64,000 nt of DNA from Aquibacillus saliphilus (GTDB lineage Bacteria > Bacillota > Bacilli > Bacillales > Amphibacillaceae), in the NCBI RefSeq assembly GCF_020404745.1, contig NZ_JAIZAP010000002.1, positions 221,444 to 285,443 of the forward strand. Reading direction: 5' to 3'. Under the pieces are notes generated by a model. That model did not search any database. It was not told the DNA's origin and saw only the letters and a list, made by a program, of their open reading frames with translations. The translations under genes and the position numbers were made by a program. Positions 60,038-64,000 of the stretch are shown here, one piece after another (within the stretch, counting starts at the first letter, position 1; each line of letters begins with the position of its first letter).

Positions 60038-60796
60038 ATGAGCGGAATTGAAACAGATACGATGTTGTTTGTAGGAATGTTTCTAGCGATGGGAGCTGGC
60101 GCTCTCTCGTTTTTATCACCCTGTGTACTGCCAATTTTCCCAGCTTACTTATCGTATATTACGGGAGTGAGTGTCAAAGATTTACGAGAAAATCAAAACA
60201 GTGAAATTCGCCTTAAATTAATGAGTCATTCTGCGTTTTTTTTACTAGGGGTTTCACTTGTATTTATTAGCCTGGGTGCTGGTGCTTCATTTTTAGGGCA
60301 ATGGATTACCCAGTTGTTAATTGGTGATTCAGGGCTGTTTATTCAGCGGATTGCTGGGGTTTTTATTATTATTATGGGATTAGTTATTGCTGGTTGGATT
60401 AATATGCCGACTTTAATGAAAGAAAAACGTTTCCATTTTTCAAAAAAGCCTGCTGGCTATCTTGGAACGTTTTTTGTAGGACTTGGTTTTGCAGCTGGTT
60501 GGACGCCATGTATTGGTCCTATTTTTGGGTCTATTTTAATGTTAGCAGCAAGCAATCCAGGTCAAGGTATTTTTTATACAGTCATGTATGTAATTGGTTT
60601 TTCTTTTCCATTTTTCCTCTTAACATTTTTCCTTGGATCAACAAGGTGGATTGTACGTCATAGTAAGGTGATTATGACTATGGGTGGTATCATTATGATT
60701 TTAATGGGCTTGCTTTTATTTTCTGGCCAACTGCCACGGATTACTGGTTTTCTTCTTAACTTAATAGAAGATACGTGGTTAGCAAGATTAGGATAG
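60038..60796 (+). CDS. ccdA: Cytochrome c biogenesis protein CcdA
   Basis: A 252-aa protein with six to seven membrane helices that carries electrons from thioredoxin to extracytoplasmic thiol proteins. The two redox cysteines are seen: Cys29 in ALSFLSPCVLPIFPAYLSYI and a second in FAAGWTPCIGPIFG, about residue 158. GGAGAAAGAGG before the ATG. It works with ResA encoded next and with Sco further on, for cytochrome c and oxidase maturation and sporulation. Confidence 0.95.
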   Translation: MSGIETDTMLFVGMFLAMGAGALSFLSPCVLPIFPAYLSYITGVSVKDLRENQNSEIRLKLMSHSAFFLLGVSLVFISLGAGASFLGQWITQLLIGDSGLFIQRIAGVFIIIMGLVIAGWINMPTLMKEKRFHFSKKPAGYLGTFFVGLGFAAGWTPCIGPIFGSILMLAASNPGQGIFYTVMYVIGFSFPFFLLTFFLGSTRWIVRHSKVIMTMGGIIMILMGLLLFSGQLPRITGFLLNLIEDTWLARLG

Positions 60797-60814
60797 TAAC
60801 GGAGGTATTTTTAG

Positions 60815-61369
60815 ATGAAAAAAGGAATTCTGATTACGATTGTGGTAGGTATGCTTGGATGGGCGATGTACGATTTGGTAAACTCAAATGATACAATCGT
60901 TGAGCAAGGAGAGGGTACTATTTCTGAAGTACATGAGTCTGAAGAAGTAGGCCTTAGTCGAGGAGGAATTGCTCCGGATTTTGAACTTGAGACACTAGAA
61001 GGAGAAACAGTACGTTTATCTGATTACCGGGGACAACGTGTCTTAGTTAACTTTTGGGCTACTTGGTGTCCTCCATGTAGGGCGGAAATGCCGGACATGC
61101 AAAAGCTTTATAATTATGAAGATGTAGAAATTTTAGCAGTTAACATGACCGATACGGAAAGTAGTGAAAGTACTGTCACTGAGTTTGTAGATGACCTTGA
61201 TTTGACTTTCCCAGTATTGATGGATGTAGATGCAGAAGTTGTTACTAATTATCAGGTTCGAGCCTACCCGACCTCTTATATGATTGATTCAAATGGTCGT
61301 ATTCAATTTATCGCAATGGGTGCAATGAATTATGACCTTATGGTACAAGAATTAGAAAAGATGGATTAA
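60815..61369 (+). CDS. resA: ResA-like thiol-disulfide oxidoreductase
   Basis: A 184-aa membrane-anchored thioredoxin-like protein: an N-terminal helix (ILITIVVGMLGWAMYDL), then the TlpA core with NFWATWCPPCRAEMPDMQKL, CXXC at Cys85/Cys88, and a late cis-proline AYPTSYMI. It keeps apocytochrome c cysteines reduced; the electron source would be CcdA. 18 bases separate it from ccdA. The usual resB/resC genes are not next to it, so it may be a separate paralogue. Confidence 0.88.
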   Translation: MKKGILITIVVGMLGWAMYDLVNSNDTIVEQGEGTISEVHESEEVGLSRGGIAPDFELETLEGETVRLSDYRGQRVLVNFWATWCPPCRAEMPDMQKLYNYEDVEILAVNMTDTESSESTVTEFVDDLDLTFPVLMDVDAEVVTNYQVRAYPTSYMIDSNGRIQFIAMGAMNYDLMVQELEKMD

Positions 61370-61373
61370 CTAT

Positions 61374-61402
61374 TTCACATCACCGGTTATACAGTGTATA
61401 AT
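61374..61402 (+). promoter_or_regulatory. Promoter of the Sco gene with palindromic operator
   Basis: TTCACA and a perfect TATAAT at 17-base spacing. The 7-1-7 palindrome TTATACAGTGTATAA (61387-61401) overlaps the end of the spacer and the -10, a classical repressor position. It matches about ten of fourteen positions of the PerR box; a copper- or peroxide-type regulator is possible. Confidence 0.65.
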
Positions 61403-61503
61403 ATTGTTGATATTGGATAGGTAGGTAAGGTTTTTAAATTCTTAAAATGAAACGACTCTCAATCACTTTGTAACCATACTGTTTTAGGAAAGGAAATTAG
61501 TAA

Positions 61504-62079
61504 ATGAATCGATTAATAATTATAGGAATGTTTATTTTCATTCTTTTTCTAACTGCATGCGGCGGCGAAATTGAAACAAATATGTCAAGAGATGTCCTTG
61601 ATTTCAGTGCTACGACACAAGACAACGAAACACTGACACAGGAGGACTTGGAAGGAGAATGGTGGATAGCTGATTTTGTGTTTACAAATTGTACAACTGT
61701 CTGTTTGCCGATGACAACAAACATGTCGAAGCTCCAAGAGAAAATGAAGGAAGAAGAATTAGATGCTGAACTCATTTCGTTTAGCGTTGATCCTGAGTAT
61801 GATTCACCTGAAGTTTTAAGCAAATACGCAGATAATTATCAGGCTGATTTAACTAACTGGACTTTTTTAACTGGTTACGAGTTTGAAGCCATCAGGGAGC
61901 TATCAATAAAATCATTCCAATCGATGTTGGAGAAGCCTCCAGAAGGATCTGATCAAGTAACGCATGGTACTAGATTCTTCTTAGTTAATCCCGAGGGTGA
62001 GGTAATTAAAAACTATAGTGGTGTAGATCGAAAAGAGTTAGATATAATAATTGAGGATTTGAAGTTAGCTCTTAATTAA
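61504..62079 (+). CDS. SCO1/SenC-type copper chaperone lipoprotein
   Basis: A 191-aa lipoprotein (lipobox LTAC at Cys19) with the Sco copper site: Cys63 and Cys67 in FTNCTTVCLPM and His154 in VTHGTRFFLVN. It delivers copper to CuA of cytochrome c oxidase or acts as a thiol reductase. In B. subtilis, YpmQ is the same type. It has its own promoter and follows the ccdA-resA pair. Confidence 0.93.
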   Translation: MNRLIIIGMFIFILFLTACGGEIETNMSRDVLDFSATTQDNETLTQEDLEGEWWIADFVFTNCTTVCLPMTTNMSKLQEKMKEEELDAELISFSVDPEYDSPEVLSKYADNYQADLTNWTFLTGYEFEAIRELSIKSFQSMLEKPPEGSDQVTHGTRFFLVNPEGEVIKNYSGVDRKELDIIIEDLKLALN

Positions 62080-62122
62080 GCATATAAGTAAGTCAATTTC
62101 ATAATACTGATTTCCCTGAAAG

Positions 62123-62177
62123 TTGTCATCCAGATATAGTTGTGATTGTCCGTTCCTAAACTATATATGGATGACAA
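62123..62177. terminator. Long perfect inverted repeat after the Sco gene
   Basis: TTGTCATCCA-GATATAGTT pairs with AACTATATA-TGGATGACAA. No T-run follows, so either an mRNA 3' stabiliser or a regulatory hairpin. Confidence 0.5.
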
Positions 62178-62231
62178 TTGCTGATTATAAAATTGATTCA
62201 AGTGTTAATTATTATCCCGAGTACATCCATT

Positions 62232-62276
62232 AGAAGACTGTTTTGCCTTTTCGATAGGAGAATCAGTCTTCTTTTT
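62232..62276 (+). terminator. Intrinsic terminator
   Basis: AGAAGACTG/CAGTCTTCT stem followed by TTTTT. It probably ends the Sco transcript. Confidence 0.78.
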
Positions 62277-62372
62277 AGTCTATCATGGCATTCATTACAA
62301 TTCTTAGGGATACTTGACTTCACTGAAAAAAATATTAGTTGTGTTGAACAATATCAATAGGGAGATGACTCT

Positions 62373-62657
62373 GTGGTTAAAGAAATTATTTTAAATGATA
62401 GAATGATTCCAGTGACTAACTATCAAGAATCTGTAGAAGATGAGTTAGTAATGATTTCAGTAGATTTTAAAGTTTCACATGAGGAATACCATGAAATAAC
62501 AACGTTACTGTATAAAGGTTCATTTGATGTGAATGTCCCGGAAAAAAACGTATCTTTTTTTGCAACAATACAAAATTATTTCACTTCAATAACCAACTTG
62601 TATCAAGAAGGAGAAGTAGGAGATTTTCATTTAAGTTTAGTTGAAATGAAAAGATAA
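62373..62657 (+). CDS. ykvR: DUF3219 protein (YkvR-like)
   Basis: A 94-aa cytosolic protein with a GTG start after GGGAGATGA. KEIILNDRMIPVTNYQESVE, then YHEITTLLYKGSFDVNVPEK and TSITNLYQEGEVGDFHLSLV, match YkvR closely as I recall it. Function unknown. Confidence 0.88.
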   Translation: MVKEIILNDRMIPVTNYQESVEDELVMISVDFKVSHEEYHEITTLLYKGSFDVNVPEKNVSFFATIQNYFTSITNLYQEGEVGDFHLSLVEMKR

Positions 62658-62753
62658 TCAATTTCTGAGCTTAATTTGTTTCAAATCTTTTGTTTAATTG
62701 ATAAAAATAAGGGGTAATTAAGATATCTAACAGTAAGATTAGGGGGGAATGTA

Positions 62754-63575
62754 ATGGAGTTTGCTTTTCAAGAATCGTTTAAACTAAAGGAATTTTTCGA
62801 GGAGAATACGGAGAAATTTGAAAACACATTGTTATCTGAGGCAGTCAATGTCAGTCAAAAAATAAATGAAATTTTGACGTTCGGTAATATTGACTTAGTC
62901 AATAATGCTCATCGATTGGTTGCGTATATAATTGAGGGCAAAGATAAAGAACTTCAATCTTTTGCTGAACAAGAAGGTATAGCTTGGGCAACTTATTCGA
63001 TTGATTTATCTTTTAAACTAGAATGGGTACAAGCTATACGTAGAAGTCTGTGGAATTTAATTAAGCGTTTTAACGATTTGAATAGTCAAAAGATTGAAAA
63101 CTTTTTTCAATTAGAATTAGAGATTAATAGTCGAGTTGACGAATTTTTGAATGTTTTTTTTATTAGTTATTCTACATATAAGGATTCACTAATCAAGGCA
63201 CAAAGAGAATTGGTTGAAAATTTATCTGTGCCAATAATCCCAATTAACCCTTCTGTAAGTATTTTGCCCTTAATTGGCTCCATTGATAAATCAAGAACTT
63301 TTATTATAGAGGAGAAAGTATTGACGGAGGTAGGGAAATCCGGTATTCAGGTACTAATTTTGGATTTATCTGGTATTGCAGAGATGGGAGCTGAAGAGAT
63401 AAGTTATTTGGTGAAGATTATCACCGCGATTTCGATGATGGGATGTGATACGGTAATTACTGGTTTACGGAAGGAAGTTGCCAAAAGAGTAACACAATTA
63501 GGGATTACATTTGGTCCGAATACGAAAACAGTGGGAACGATGCAACAAGCATTAAACAGATATTTAATAGAGTGA
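62754..63575 (+). CDS. RsbR-like STAS protein without the usual phospho-threonines
   Basis: A 273-aa protein: an N-terminal globin-like or helical sensor part (about 1-150), then VPIIPINPSVSILPLIGSID and a STAS domain. RsbRA-type stressosome proteins have Thr at the DT of the PLIGxIDT motif and in VPIVDTMVA. Here these places are Lys179 (IDKSRT) and Ala213 (GIAEMGAEEI). GGGGGG precedes the ATG. It may be a stressosome member that cannot be switched by RsbT in the normal way. Confidence 0.85.
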   Translation: MEFAFQESFKLKEFFEENTEKFENTLLSEAVNVSQKINEILTFGNIDLVNNAHRLVAYIIEGKDKELQSFAEQEGIAWATYSIDLSFKLEWVQAIRRSLWNLIKRFNDLNSQKIENFFQLELEINSRVDEFLNVFFISYSTYKDSLIKAQRELVENLSVPIIPINPSVSILPLIGSIDKSRTFIIEEKVLTEVGKSGIQVLILDLSGIAEMGAEEISYLVKIITAISMMGCDTVITGLRKEVAKRVTQLGITFGPNTKTVGTMQQALNRYLIE

Positions 63576-63735
63576 TGGATTTAAACCCAAAAATGTGAGC
63601 AGTTTTAGTTAGAATTTTCGATTTAGATAGATGATCTCTCGATACTTTTTTAAAAAAGGTATAATAGTGTTTTGTAGATTTGTCGTTTAGAAATTCTATT
63701 ATATAGCAGAAATACTACTATCTTGCTTATTCAAA
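63576..63735. other. Short region before the group II intron
   Basis: AT-rich; a CTTTTTTAAAAAAGG palindrome lies near 63648. Presumably the 3' exon flank of the intron. Confidence 0.4.
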
Positions 63736-64000
63736 ATCGAGTAGGAGGATAATCATTAGTTGATTATCCGACCTCTCACACCACCGTGCGTACGGTTCCG
63801 TACACGGCGGTTCAATAGTTTAAGTGTGCTTTCTCGAGTAGTTGGTTAAGGTCTTTCAAACCAACTTTCTCGAGAATTTCATTCTTGATAGCTCTGTGTA
63901 GGATATGGCTACAAGCTATGTGCCAGTATCCCTTTCGTGTGTTAGCCCATTCCCAAGCTTTCTGTTTGGGAATTTTTAATTTGATAAGACTTCTGTACCG
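63736..64000 (-). mobile_element. 3' end of a group II intron, cut by the window edge
   Basis: Read on the minus strand: the coding end of the maturase, then the domain V hairpin (ACCGCCGTG pairs with CACGGTGGT, inner TACG/CGTA). The domain VI hairpin follows (GGATAATCA/TGATTATCC), and the intron ends CTACTCGAT at about 63736. The remainder of the retroelement lies beyond the right edge. Insertion is opposite to the RsbR-like gene. Confidence 0.85.
63812..64000 (-). CDS. ltrA: Group II intron reverse transcriptase/maturase, C-terminal part
   Basis: The last 62 residues are visible: RYRSLIKLKIPKQKAWEWAN, TRKGYWHIACSHILHRAIKN, ending KAHLNY. KAWEWANTRKGYWHIA is the typical end of bacterial intron-encoded proteins (maturase/D region). 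The frame stops at the TGA that begins domain V. Reverse transcriptase domains lie outside the window. Confidence 0.85.
   Translation of the reverse strand, partial: RYRSLIKLKIPKQKAWEWANTRKGYWHIACSHILHRAIKNEILEKVGLKDLNQLLEKAHLNY

Noticed and set aside
62178..62360. 60-codon frame after the Sco gene
   Set aside because: Overlaps the terminator hairpin, no start signal, no conservation pattern visible.
1..64000. CRISPR array, tRNA, rRNA or complete IS element
   Set aside because: No regularly spaced repeats, no cloverleaf or ribosomal sequence, and no transposase frame were seen on either strand; only the group II intron end at the right edge is mobile DNA.

Overview
The window is AT-rich, spore-former-type Firmicute DNA. 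It reads as a Bacillaceae chromosome of the Oceanobacillus/Virgibacillus/Gracilibacillus kind. Support comes from the sppA-yteJ pair, DUF1292, yoaS-yozG, yuiD, the YkvR family, the RsbR family, Spo0E-like and Sda-like sporulation regulators, NsrR/Hmp, and strong GGAGG ribosome sites with frequent TTG/GTG starts. The genus cannot be fixed from sequence reading alone. No rRNA, tRNA, CRISPR array or complete insertion sequence was seen.

Layout: 0-9 kb holds housekeeping and small membrane genes: SppA, an RDD protein, an old yellow enzyme, 3-methyladenine glycosylase, two HTH/membrane-protein pairs and a MOP-type transporter. 9-24 kb is accessory and eroded. It contains FosB, a CPBP protease, many small ORFs, an sda gene broken by a nonsense codon, a DnaB-helicase remnant, an SDR with an internal deletion, and a Vga-type ABC-F resistance gene behind an attenuator-like leader. 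24-34 kb contains SelO, an EndoU-type ribonuclease, a secreted MBL+HhH nuclease-like lipoprotein with its DUF3006 partner, a sporulation-type histidine kinase, and a second FtsZ that stops exactly at the end of the globular core. A broken panE and a second old yellow enzyme follow. 35-39 kb has DUF3231, acetyltransferases, Maa and a Spo0E-like protein.

39-46 kb is a nitrosative/thiol-stress block: hmp, nsrR with a NsrR-like box, DUF488, a truncated hemoglobin, and an HxlR regulator divergent from a luciferase-like monooxygenase/FMN-reductase operon. 46-58 kb has two DUF421 proteins (a third lies at 17.9 kb), transporters, pncB, serC behind a ZTP-type riboswitch, and a Spo0E-like gene behind a c-di-GMP-I-type riboswitch. 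It also has an Rrf2 regulator and a Crp-fold protein without an HTH. 58-64 kb carries an RNase H-like protein, the ccdA-resA-sco redox/cytochrome set and an RsbR-like STAS protein. The 3' end of a group II intron is cut by the right edge.

A family of about ten gene-end hairpins (nested stem, inner GGACAAATGTCC-like hairpin, T-run) recurs across the window and probably supplies many terminators. The strongest candidates for new biology are the tail-less FtsZ, the c-di-GMP-riboswitch/Spo0E pairing, the unexplained structured intergenic region near 11.1-11.34 kb, and the RsbR-like protein lacking both usual phosphorylatable threonines.
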